A stretch of 64,000 nucleotides of DNA from Thermodesulfobacteriota bacterium (lineage in GTDB: Bacteria > Desulfobacterota > WTBG01 > CAIYCZ01 > CAIRTM01), in contig JANQFE010000045.1 in the NCBI GenBank assembly GCA_028278025.1, positions 36,446 through 100,445 on the forward strand, written 5' to 3'. Under the pieces are notes generated by a model. It did no database searches. It had not been told where the DNA came from and saw only the letters and a program-made list of their open reading frames with translations. Both the position numbers and the translations under genes were made by a program. Below, piece after piece: positions 33,784 to 42,400 of this stretch. How positions within the stretch are numbered: the first letter of the stretch is position 1; each line of letters starts with the position of its first letter.

Positions 33784-36700
33784 ATGAACATCACTAGACG
33801 AGGTTTCCTGAAAGCATCAGGAATTGCCATGGGTGCAATGCTTTGCCCTGCGTTCTTAAAGGATGCCAAAGCAAAAACCTATGCCTGGAAACTCAAAACG
33901 CTTGAGGGCACCGATACAACCACCATTTGTCCGTACTGTGCCTGCGGTTGTGGTCTTGTTGTGACTGCTTCCGGTGGTAAAGTTATCAACACCGAAGGCG
34001 ACCCTGACCATCCGGTCAATGAAGGCACACTGTGCGCCAAGGGTAATTCTCTTTACCAGACCGTCAACAATGACCGCAGAAACTCTACCGTGCGCTACCG
34101 TGCACCCGGAGCCAGCGACTGGCAGGATATCACCTGGGATTCGGCTATTGATATGATTGCTAAAAGAATTAAGCGGACCCGCAGATTTAACTTCACCCGC
34201 ACTGATGATGACGGCAACATAGTAAATCGAACCGAGGGTATTGCATGTATTGGTGGTGCCGCACTTGATAACGAGGAGTGCTACCTCTACACCAAACTGG
34301 CCCGGACCCTGGGCGTGATTTACATCGAACACCAGGCGCGTATATGACACTCCGCGACTGTAGCGGCTCTGGCAGAGTCGTTTGGACGCGGTGCTATGAC
34401 CAATCACTGGATCGACATCAAGAACAGTGATGCGATAATCATCATGGGCAGCAATGCTGCCGAGAACCATCCCATATCATTTAAGTGGGTCACCAAGGCA
34501 ATGGAGAACGGCGCAAAACTTATCAGTGTTGACCCGCGCTTTACCAGGACATCTTCTAAGGCCGACTATTTTGCCCAGATTCGTCCCGGAGCAGACATTG
34601 CTTTTATTAACGGTATGATTAATTACTGTATTGAAAATGAGCTGTACAACAAAGAGTACGTGGAGATTCATACAAATGCGCTCACAAAGATTAACTCTGA
34701 GTTTGCTTTTGATGAATCAACCGGGGTCTTCAGCGGTCTTGCCAATGGCAAATACGACAAGACCTCCTGGGGCTACGACCTGACCGATGACAACAGTAAT
34801 AAATTTGCCGAGAGTCTGGATACAGATAACAGTGTCTTCGGACTGCTTAAAAAACATGTATCCCGCTACACACCGGAAAAAGTAGAAGCGATAACCGGCA
34901 TCCCCCAGGCAAAATTCCTTGAGATTGCCGCAGCCTACTGCGCAACCGGCGCGACTGACAAGGTCGGTACCATTATGTATGCCATGGGCTGGACCCAGCA
35001 TACCCACGGCGTGCAGAACGTCCGCGCCATGGCTATCCTGCAGCTCCTGCTGGGCAACATCGGCCTGGCCGGCGGCGGCGTAAACGCGCTGCGCGGCGAG
35101 TCCAACGTGCAGGGCTCAACCGACCACTGCGTGCTCTATCACATCCTGCCGGGGTACCTGCCCTGTCCATCTTCAGCTCAGCAGGATTTGGATACCTATG
35201 TTGCCTCTAAAGCAGCTCCGACCATCAACCCGGGCAAAAGCACCAACTGGTGGCAGCATACCAAAAAATACGCTGTCAGCCTGCTGAAAGACTACTTCGG
35301 CGAGAATGCCACAGCTGAAAATGAGTTCGCCTATCATTACCTGCCCAAGCGTTATGGCGACCACTCTCACATCCCGCTCTTCGAGGCCATGGATGAAGGC
35401 GTTATTAAGGGTATGATCGCCTTGGGTCAGAACCCGGCTGTCGGCGGCCCCAACGCCGAGTTTGAGCGTGACGCCCTCGGCAAGCTTGACTGGCTGGTTG
35501 TGGCCGAGCTGTGGGAAACCGAGACGGCTGCATTCTGGAAGCGCGAAGGCGTTGATCCCTCTACAATCGATACCGAGGTGTTCCTGCTGCCGGCTGCGGC
35601 TTCCATTGAAAAGGAAGGCAGCATTACCAACAGCGGCCGCTGGATGCAGTGGCGCTATAAGGCTATTGATCCTCCCGGGGATGCCATGTCTGATTTATGG
35701 ATCCTGTATCAGCTGGGCAAGCGCGTCAAAGAACTGCACCAGTACAGCCCGCTGCCCCAGGACAAGCCCATCAAGGCTCTTGAGTGGAACTACAATGAAG
35801 ATGCTGCGGGTGAGCCGGATGTCAACGAATGCGCCAAGCGCATCAACGGCTACTTCCTGGAAGACGTTGTGAAAGATGACGGCACAACGTTTGCGCAAGG
35901 CACGCTGGTCCCCAAGTTCACCGAGCTGCGCGACGACGGTTCCACTTCTTCAGGTAACTGGCTCTACTGTGCCAGCTATACCGAGGATGGCAACATGGGC
36001 AAGAATCGCGACCTGGATAATTCCAAAGATACAAGCGATATCGGCCTCTACTCCAAGTTTTCATGGTGCTGGCCGGTCAACCGCCGGATCATATACAACC
36101 GTGCATCCTGTGACACCGACGGTAACCCCTGGAATGAAGACAAGAAGGTTATCTGGTGGGATGGAGAAGCCTGGCAGGGTGGTGACGTGCGTGATTTCGG
36201 CACCTCAGCTCCCGAGGAGCGAGTCGGCGCTTTCATCATGAAACCGGAAGGGCTGGGACGAATCTTTGGTATGGGCCGTGCTGACGGACCTCTTCCTGAG
36301 CACTACGAACCCTTTGAAAGTCCGATTCCCGGCAGCAGCAATCCCATGGGACACAGCCAGAAGAGCAACCCGGTTATCACGGTCTATCACGAACCCTGTG
36401 ACTGCGAGGAATTCCCTTATGTCTGCACGACCTACCGTCTGGTTGAGCACTGGCAAGCCGGCGCCATGACCCGTAACCTGCCCTGGCTTGCGGAGATTGT
36501 GCCTGATGCGTTCTGTGAAATTAGTGAGACCCTGGCTGCTAAAATCGGTGTTGTTACCGGCGATAAGGTTGAAATATTCAACGATCGCGGTAAGGTAACA
36601 GTGTTTGTCCTGGCATCAAACAGAATCAAGTCACTGGATATTGCCGGCGTTACGGATCCCGTTGAGGTAATCGGGCTGCCATGGCATTTCGGCTATCAGG

Positions 36701-36813
36701 GTATTGCAACCGGTGACAGCGCGAATGTTCTTACTCCCAATGTCGGCGATCCTAACACCAGCATACCGGAGTTCAAGGCATTTCTTGTTGATATAAAAAA
36801 ATATGAAGGCTAG
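33784..36813 (+). CDS. fdhA: Periplasmic formate dehydrogenase catalytic subunit, selenoprotein
   Basis: One gene of 1009 residues read through TGA 34345-34347 as Sec188, in the context HQARI-U-HSATVAAL, the standard active site of FdnG/FdhA. The two frames on either side are in phase and each lacks the other's half of the enzyme. The Tat signal TRRGFLK is at residues 5-11. The N-terminal [4Fe-4S] site is CPYCACGC...LCAKG (about 50-85). It contains the molybdopterin-binding domains, ending in the VEVIGLPWHFGYQG region typical of formate dehydrogenases. It oxidises formate with a Mo- or W-bis-pyranopterin cofactor in the periplasm. The ribosome-binding site is AAAGGGGG. FdhB follows after 17 bp; no gamma cytochrome b is present. 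Confidence 0.95.
34345..34380 (+). promoter_or_regulatory. Sec codon and bacterial SECIS hairpin in fdhA
   Basis: UGA at 34345-34347. CGACT (34355-34359) pairs with AGTCG (34376-34380), continued by T-A and GC/GC pairs to an apical loop GGCTCT starting about 17 nt after the UGA. Stem position and G-rich loop match the E. coli fdhF element. Confidence 0.8.
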
Positions 36814-36830
36814 AGAGGAGGAAAGACAAG

Positions 36831-37595
36831 ATGGCAGATAAAGCAATATTGTACGATGCATCCAAATGCATTGCCTGTAAGGGCTGCCAGGTCGCCTGCA
36901 AGCAGTGGAATGAACTTTCGGCTGGGACATCTGAATTCTTTGCCTCCACCGATGGTTATGAAAATCCCTCGGACCTGTCTGCAAACACTTATACCAGAAT
37001 CAAGTTTCATTTGACTGAGAAGACCAATGGTGACCCTGACTGGCTGTTCCGCAAAGAGCAGTGCTTCCACTGCGCTGACGCTGATTGTGTTACCGTTTGT
37101 CCTTATGCAGGCGAAGCAATGCAGTATGATTCAGCAACCGGCTTTGTATGGGTTAACCGGGATAACTGTATCGGGTGCGGGCTGTGTATCAGTGCCTGCC
37201 CCTTCAACATTCCACGGCTTTCGGATGCAGCAGATGATCCGTCCGGAGAGCCGCGTTCATATAAATGCTGGGCCTGTCTTGACAGGGTCACCAACGGTGA
37301 GCAGCCGGCCTGCGTGAAAACCTGCGCACCGGAAGCTCAAAAATTCGGTGACCGCTCTGAACTGATTATCGAGGCAAATGCGAGAAAGGCTGAACTTGAG
37401 GCCCAGGGCAAAACAGCGTATGTGTACGGTGTCAATGAACAGGATGGACTTCATTATCTTTACATCCTGTTAAAAGAGCCGTCCTTTTACGGCTTGCCGA
37501 GCGCTGATGAGCTGAACGCCGGTTCACGCAAAGCTGCCCTGAAAGCTCTGTGTGAAGAAGCCAAACAACTGGCCCAAAAGGCTGCTTCTTTTTAA
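36831..37595 (+). CDS. fdhB: Formate dehydrogenase iron-sulfur subunit
   Basis: A 254-residue ferredoxin-like subunit. Cysteine motifs for four [4Fe-4S] clusters are visible: CIACKGCQVACKQW, CFHCADADCVTVCP, CIGCGLCISACPFN and CWACLDRV...PACVKTC. There is no signal peptide, so it is exported together with the Tat-bearing FdhA, and no C-terminal membrane helix, unlike FdnH. The enzyme should therefore be soluble FdhAB, giving electrons to c-type cytochromes. The ribosome-binding site is GAGGAGG. A strong terminator follows. Confidence 0.93.
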   Translation: MADKAILYDASKCIACKGCQVACKQWNELSAGTSEFFASTDGYENPSDLSANTYTRIKFHLTEKTNGDPDWLFRKEQCFHCADADCVTVCPYAGEAMQYDSATGFVWVNRDNCIGCGLCISACPFNIPRLSDAADDPSGEPRSYKCWACLDRVTNGEQPACVKTCAPEAQKFGDRSELIIEANARKAELEAQGKTAYVYGVNEQDGLHYLYILLKEPSFYGLPSADELNAGSRKAALKALCEEAKQLAQKAASF

Positions 37596-37635
37596 AGCTT
37601 TTAGTATAGTTCTTTGCTGAATTTATTGACCACCT

Positions 37636-37673
37636 TAAAAACCCGCAGGATGGAGACATTCTGCGGGTTTTTT
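37636..37673 (+). terminator. Rho-independent terminator of fdhAB
   Basis: AAAACCCGCAG and CTGCGGGTTTT form a perfect stem with a 12-nt loop and T6 tail, 41 bp after fdhB. It works in either direction. Confidence 0.92.
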
Positions 37674-37814
37674 GTCCGGGACCATCTTTCACAAGCTTAA
37701 ATCTGCCGGAATAAAAAATCCCTTGACACTAAAAACTCTGTATGTTAGCTAATGTTAAATTTTTATTAATTTTTTAATTAATAATAGATATTAATTTATG
37801 AAGGAGGTGAAAAA

Positions 37815-38411
37815 ATGAAGAAAATTTGTATCGGTTTATTTTGTGCTGCTTTCTGCCTGACTGTTGCATTCATGCTGCCGAATATCGGTACTACCTACAC
37901 TAATGTAGAAAGTGGCGGTTGTATTGCTGATGGATGTCATTCCGTAGACTCCCAGCATGAAAAACATCCTGGGGATTGCAGCGTCTGTCATGATGGGACA
38001 CCGGCAGCAGGCAACGTAGCAGCTTCCACCTGCGCGGTTGCTGAATGTCATGGCGATCTGTGCACGATTTCCAACGTTCATGATGAAAGTGCAAATTGTC
38101 TGCTCTGCCATGCTGAATGTGCGGAGGGCGATGATGACGATGATGATACCGGCGATGACGATGACGACACTGGTGATGATGATGACGATGATGACGATAC
38201 ACAGCCCTGCCCCGTTGCAAATATCTACGGGGAAGATTCAGCGGAAGCTGATGCTTTAAGGGATCTGCGTGACAACGTGCTGAGCAAATCTGCAGCCGGA
38301 CAGAAAATCATCAAAATTTATTACAAAATGGCTCCTGTGATTTCAGCAGCAATTGATGAGAATCCGGAACTGAAGGCTATGATTAAGGCCAACATTGATG
38401 CAATTCTGTAG
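37815..38411 (+). CDS. Small tetraheme-type cytochrome with Asp-rich linker and CFI-box-like C-terminus
   Basis: A 198-residue protein with signal peptide (about residues 1-25). Two CxxCH (CSVCH, CLLCH) alternate with two CX4CH (CIADGCH, CAVAECH), so up to four hemes. About 25 residues of nearly pure Asp with Gly/Thr follow, possibly calcium-binding or a spacer. The last about 65 residues (CPVANIYGEDS...LRDLRDNVL...IYYKMAPVI) match the C-terminus of the propeller protein at 48739-50457 and resemble the CFI-box-CTERM domain (CFIATAAYGS...LR.FRD..L...YY..SP). This suggests a sorting or anchoring tail. The ribosome-binding site is AAGGAGGTG. It is a separate transcription unit between two terminators. 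Confidence 0.8.
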   Translation: MKKICIGLFCAAFCLTVAFMLPNIGTTYTNVESGGCIADGCHSVDSQHEKHPGDCSVCHDGTPAAGNVAASTCAVAECHGDLCTISNVHDESANCLLCHAECAEGDDDDDDTGDDDDDTGDDDDDDDDTQPCPVANIYGEDSAEADALRDLRDNVLSKSAAGQKIIKIYYKMAPVISAAIDENPELKAMIKANIDAIL

Positions 38412-38442
38412 ACGCCTGAGTACAGGAGAAGGTTAATCATGT

Positions 38443-38479
38443 AAAAGCCCTCCGGCACAAAAACCGGAGGGCTTTTTAT
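38443..38479 (+). terminator. Rho-independent terminator
   Basis: AAGCCCTCCGG and CCGGAGGGCTT pair around an 8-nt A-rich loop, followed by TTTTATT; 32 bp after the mini-cytochrome. Confidence 0.93.
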
Positions 38480-38630
38480 TTGGGTTAAATAGTGTTATAG
38501 GAAAACAGTAATGAGTGCTAAGTAACGAGTGCCTTGTCCAGTCGACTGTTGTCAGTAGTTTTTTTGCAACGGACAACGCTCTACTAACAACAAACATCTA
38601 GCATCAAGAATCCACCTTAGTAGCTTATTC

Positions 38631-39554
38631 ATGGAAAACACAAGCCGCCCAAACTGGTTTTTGAACCTATGTGATTTTTACTTTCGCACTAAGATTCTGC
38701 GCTGGAAAATCCCCCTGCTGGCCAGTTTTAAGCTGACCTTTCGGTGTAATCTTTCCTGCAATGCCTGCCCTTTTCACCAGCGGGCAACAGATACTACAGC
38801 CCATATAAGCTGGAATACAGCTGTCAGAGCTTTAAACAATTTAAAAAAAAGCGGCTGCCGCATTGTGGTATTTGAGGGCGGCGAGCCCCTTTTATGGAAA
38901 GATGGCCCGCATGATAGTAATGAACTGATCAGGTATGCCAAACAGCATTTTCTGCGTGTGGCTGCTACAACAAACGGAACCCTACCCCTGAATGCTCCCG
39001 TTGACGTGCTCTGGGTCAGCCTTGACGGTCTGCAGCAGACCCATGACCGGTTGCGCAGCAACTCCTTTGACCGAATCTGGCAGAACCTTGCGGCCTCAAC
39101 GCACCCCAACCTGCTGGTACACTTTACCCTGCACAGAGAGAACCGGCAGGAACTTGAACCTTTATTGAAAAAGCTGCGGGAAGTACCGGCTGTCAGAGGT
39201 ATGACCGTTCAGCTTTTCTACCCTTACGGCCAGGGTGAGGAGCCGCTTGCTCTTTCGAAACCGGAACGCCGGGCAGCGCTGGAAAAAGTTATCGAGCTGA
39301 AAAAGCAGGGCTATCCCGTCTTTAATTCTACAAACCGTCTACGGGCCATGATAGAAAATCGCTGGAAGTGCCGAGATGATATCCTTATCAATGTCGATCC
39401 TGACGGAATCATCACCACCGGCTGCTATGTTAAAAACCGCGGTGAGATACGCTGCAGCGAGTGCGGCTTCACCCCGGTTGCCGAAGCCTCAGGAGCTCTC
39501 AATCTTCTTCCCGGATCAATTCTGACTGGCTGGAAAATATATTTGAAACAGTAA
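38631..39554 (+). CDS. Radical SAM protein with C-terminal Cys motif
   Basis: A 307-residue protein. The radical SAM cluster motif is CNLSCNAC (about residues 43-50) after LTFR. It is followed by the GGEPL motif at about 84 and VSLDG at about 128, as in SPASM/MoaA-type enzymes. The C-terminal CRDDILINVDPDG...GCYVK...CSEC resembles a partial SPASM auxiliary cluster. Substrate unknown: no peptide precursor or cofactor operon is next to it. It starts 150 bp after low-complexity repeats. It could modify a peptide or act in cofactor synthesis; I cannot decide. Confidence 0.85.
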   Translation: MENTSRPNWFLNLCDFYFRTKILRWKIPLLASFKLTFRCNLSCNACPFHQRATDTTAHISWNTAVRALNNLKKSGCRIVVFEGGEPLLWKDGPHDSNELIRYAKQHFLRVAATTNGTLPLNAPVDVLWVSLDGLQQTHDRLRSNSFDRIWQNLAASTHPNLLVHFTLHRENRQELEPLLKKLREVPAVRGMTVQLFYPYGQGEEPLALSKPERRAALEKVIELKKQGYPVFNSTNRLRAMIENRWKCRDDILINVDPDGIITTGCYVKNRGEIRCSECGFTPVAEASGALNLLPGSILTGWKIYLKQ

Positions 39555-39650
39555 TGAGCAACGAGACCCAACGGACAACTAACTACAACAAACAGCCAGA
39601 AACGGGTAACTAGCAACAAGTAACCAGACAAGCAACAAGTCCCTTTTACA

Positions 39651-39679
39651 TTGACACCAACACCCCTATACCCTATACT
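39651..39679 (+). promoter_or_regulatory. Sigma-70 promoter of acetyltransferase gene
   Basis: TTGACA (39651-39656), a 17-bp spacer, and TATACT (39674-39679), 56 bp before the chosen start. The good match means the TTG at 39651 is a -35 box, not a start codon. Confidence 0.75.
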
Positions 39680-39734
39680 ATTTTTATCTCAAACGTTTGT
39701 GAGGCGAACATTAAAGAAAGGAGCAGGTAGCTAT

Positions 39735-40271
39735 TTGAGTAAGACATGCATATGTCCGCCATCATATGAAGGAACATTCAAGCCTGAAAACTTCACGCAC
39801 ATCTATACCTGCAAGCAGGGAGAAACAATAACAATCCGTCCCGCCTACAAAGAGGACTACGATGGTATTCTTCGTATGTATGACCTCTATGAGCCCAAGG
39901 AAAGCGCCCAGGGTCTGCCGCCTGCTGATCCCCGGCGTCGCAAAGACCTTATTTTAAGAATTCTTAATGACTCTTTAAGCATCGTTGCTGAGATTGAAGG
40001 TTTTATTGCCGGACATGCAGGCCTGATAGATATTGATCCGGGAATTCGTTCAGAGCTGCTGATTGTTATACACCAAAATTTTCAAAATCGGGGGATAGGC
40101 TCAGCCATGGTGGAATTGCTGCTGAAACTTGCCCGCCATTGCCGGTATCACTCAATCTGGATGACGGTTGATGTGAGCAACCGCAAAATTATTAAGGTAT
40201 GCCGGAAACACGGATTTAAATTTGTAGGGCCGTTTGATTCGGAACGGGAAATGGAATTGATACTTGAATGA
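39735..40271 (+). CDS. GNAT-family N-acetyltransferase
   Basis: 178 residues from TTG 39735, with AAAGGAG 11 bases upstream and the promoter at 39651 placed correctly; the earlier TTG is rejected. The C-terminal half carries the GNAT acetyl-CoA binding pattern: IVAEIEGFIAGHAGL, ELLIVIHQNFQNRGIGSAMVELLL (motif A, Q/RxxGxG/A) and VDVSNRKIIKVCRKHGFKFVG. The N-terminus has CICPPSYEG, unusual for the family. The acceptor substrate is unknown. Cytoplasmic and monocistronic. Confidence 0.85.
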   Translation: MSKTCICPPSYEGTFKPENFTHIYTCKQGETITIRPAYKEDYDGILRMYDLYEPKESAQGLPPADPRRRKDLILRILNDSLSIVAEIEGFIAGHAGLIDIDPGIRSELLIVIHQNFQNRGIGSAMVELLLKLARHCRYHSIWMTVDVSNRKIIKVCRKHGFKFVGPFDSEREMELILE

Positions 40272-40364
40272 AATAGTGAAGAGTGAACCGTAAACAGGTA
40301 GCGGTGAATGATTTGCTTAACGGCTTTTTAAGCACTCCCCAGATGGTTTCTTCATCGCGTGCCG

Positions 40365-40775
40365 TCAACGGTGAGAGCCTTTAAGATTCCCTCTATCGAC
40401 TACACCAAATTTTTTTAAAAATTTGATTATAAAATGCCGGTGGCAACTTTTGCCATCTGCATTACAGCTGCATACCAGAACTATCCTGTCACTTGCCAGT
40501 ATATTGTCCCAGGTATGCTGATAGTGAATAAAGCTGTCTTCAAGAAACGCAAAGAAGGCTTCCTGGAACTCTTTTTCATTTTTTCTGCCCAGTTTATAAT
40601 CAAGCTGTAAGTGTTTGGGAGGTGTCAGCGCAGCCTGCCCGCCGTGAAATGAAACATCAATACGGTCATGGCCTTCATAGCCGATATCTGCTGTATATAC
40701 ACGCAGCTTATGCTTGCTCTTGGCTCTTTTCTTAAATGCTTCTTCGATGTTTATCGGAATTGCACCGGCACCCAT
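40365..40775 (-). CDS. DUF488-like protein
   Basis: A 136-residue protein. The central and C-terminal parts (LTPPKHLQLDYKLG, then IVLVCSCNADGKSCHRHFIIKFLKK) follow the DUF488 pattern in which a hydrophobic strand leads to a C...CHR motif. Function of the family is unclear. It is transcribed opposite to its neighbours, with no operon partner. The start at 40775 is the only good ATG. Confidence 0.6.
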   Translation of the reverse strand: MGAGAIPINIEEAFKKRAKSKHKLRVYTADIGYEGHDRIDVSFHGGQAALTPPKHLQLDYKLGRKNEKEFQEAFFAFLEDSFIHYQHTWDNILASDRIVLVCSCNADGKSCHRHFIIKFLKKFGVVDRGNLKGSHR

Positions 40776-41231
40776 AGATCAACCTGTTTGGAGTTTGTGT
40801 TGTGATTATGTTTAAGTATAAGGAAAATACCGAATTAAGTCAATAACCTGCCGGCTAATCAACTTGATACTTGATTCTGGATGCTAGCTGCTGGATAAAG
40901 AACGCAAAACCAGAAGCGTAAATCGTAAAACGGAAACTATGCCGTTACTAAAGCATAAACAATTTTAGGCACTGTTGTTGTGTCCGTCTGCGGTTATTTC
41001 TCTGTTGATTTTTTTGTTTAGATGTCTTTTCCCCTCCATTAATAACATGTATATTATGTCTGATAAAGATATCTGCTTTCAAGGAAGACAATGCTGCGTT
41101 GTTGACAAAAACCATATGTTATTCTATTCATTTATAAGCACACTACCCGTTACGGTCTTATTATATGCGTCTTTCTGAAAGGCTCATCCGGATAGACGTT
41201 TTTAACAAACACGACCAGACACGATCAGCCT
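40776..41231. other. Gene-free stretch of 456 bp
   Basis: No supported coding region. It contains low-complexity strings (GATGCTAGCTGCTGGAT, CGTAAATCGTAAAACGG) like those elsewhere in the window. Toward its right end, TTGACA (41102-41107) is followed at 17 bp by TATTCA, a weak promoter candidate for the lipoprotein gene at 41232. Confidence 0.4.
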
Positions 41232-42095
41232 ATGCGTCCACGCTTATTACTGCTGTTTATACTTCTTTTATTATTTTCCACACTATTGGCATGCAGCCGC
41301 ACCCGCATAGCCTACAACTATTCTGACTGGATCATTTCGTGGTACCTGGATGATTTTATAAGCTTTACCGATAAACAGGATGATTGGCTGGAACAGCAGC
41401 TGTCTGCCTTAATGATATGGCACCGCAGAGACCAGCTGCCCCGCTACATACAGGCTGTTGAGCAACTGCAAAATGATCTTGCCGGGCCAATTACCGAAGA
41501 AATAATGGCAAACCATTTCGAAACCATTCAAAGATTCTGGCAGGATATAATGCTGCAGGCCCAGCCAGAAATCGTTCACCTGCTGCTGTGGCTTGATAGT
41601 GAACAAATCAGGGATTTGTTTAAAAACATCGCGGAACAGCAGGCTGAATTAGAGGAAAAATACCTGAACGTACCCTCCGGGAAACGCAGACAGCGGCGTA
41701 TCAGGCAGACTGAAAAAATTCTCAGGCGTTTTATCGGCAAATTGGCTACCGGTCAAAGAATAGAAGTGGAAAAGTGGGCTGACAGTTTGATTCCTTCTCA
41801 ACGTTTGTGGCTGGAAAACCGTCAGCAATGGCAAGACAGACTGCATACACTGCTCAACGAAGATGCACCCGAATCATATAAACGCGAGCAACTATACCAA
41901 CTATTTGTAGAACCGGAATTGTTGTGGTCAACAGAATATAGGAACAGTTTCGAAAAGAATAAATGTAGAACTTTTTTGTTGCTGGTAGCTGTTCACGAAC
42001 AACTTACTGAAAAGCAAAAAAGACATCTGCAAAAAAGATTGGAGAGGCTGAAAGAAGATTTCATGCACCTGGCATATCAACCGCCGGCTCGATAA
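41232..42095 (+). CDS. DUF6279-like lipoprotein
   Basis: A 287-residue lipoprotein with lipobox LLACS at about residue 20. The N-terminal mature part (YNYSDWIISWYLDDFISFTDKQ, then WHRRDQLPRYIQAVEQL) is the characteristic opening of DUF6279-type lipoproteins; the rest is helical and rich in Gln, Glu and Arg. Function unknown. It is outer-membrane or periplasmic by signal. It is monocistronic; element copy 4 follows after 39 bp. Confidence 0.75.
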   Translation: MRPRLLLLFILLLLFSTLLACSRTRIAYNYSDWIISWYLDDFISFTDKQDDWLEQQLSALMIWHRRDQLPRYIQAVEQLQNDLAGPITEEIMANHFETIQRFWQDIMLQAQPEIVHLLLWLDSEQIRDLFKNIAEQQAELEEKYLNVPSGKRRQRRIRQTEKILRRFIGKLATGQRIEVEKWADSLIPSQRLWLENRQQWQDRLHTLLNEDAPESYKREQLYQLFVEPELLWSTEYRNSFEKNKCRTFLLLVAVHEQLTEKQKRHLQKRLERLKEDFMHLAYQPPAR

Positions 42096-42134
42096 ATCGG
42101 ATGCTCAAGGACCCTTGGGCGATCCCGATCATCT

Positions 42135-42263
42135 AGTACAGCTTCAACATCTATTTTATCGGTTCAACCGCTGGAAACAGCCGTTGCGAGCACTTAGCCC
42201 GCAGCAAACACACCGACTGTTTCCAGCTTGGGGAACCTACAAACTTAAACTTGAAGCTGTACT
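42135..42263. repeat. Nested inverted-repeat element, copy 4 (AGTAC/GCGAGCAC family)
   Basis: A short 129-bp copy. Outer arms AGTACAGCTTCAA (42135-42147) and TTGAAGCTGTACT (42251-42263) are a perfect 13-bp inverted repeat. Inner arms GCTGGAAACAG and CTGTTTCCAGC are a perfect 11-bp repeat with a sequence unlike the other copies. The loop has one GCGAGCAC (42186) followed by TTAGCCCGC. It fills the gap before the next gene. Confidence 0.7.
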
Positions 42264-42400
42264 TGTAATTATCTACATTGCAAAACAGGTCAGCTATTGT
42301 ACAATATAATAGAATCTGTTATGGTAACTTGATGCATGGCGCACACTAACCCTAATACACACAGCGAATTTCATAAACAGTAAGATCTAAAGGAAGAAGG

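Noticed and set aside
34345..34347. Nonsense mutation splitting the formate dehydrogenase
   Set aside because: The TGA is at the known selenocysteine position, is followed by a SECIS-like hairpin, and both halves are intact.
39651..39734. TTG at 39651 as start of the acetyltransferase
   Set aside because: It is the first base of a TTGACA -35 box with a well-spaced TATACT, and a ribosome-binding site precedes the TTG at 39735.
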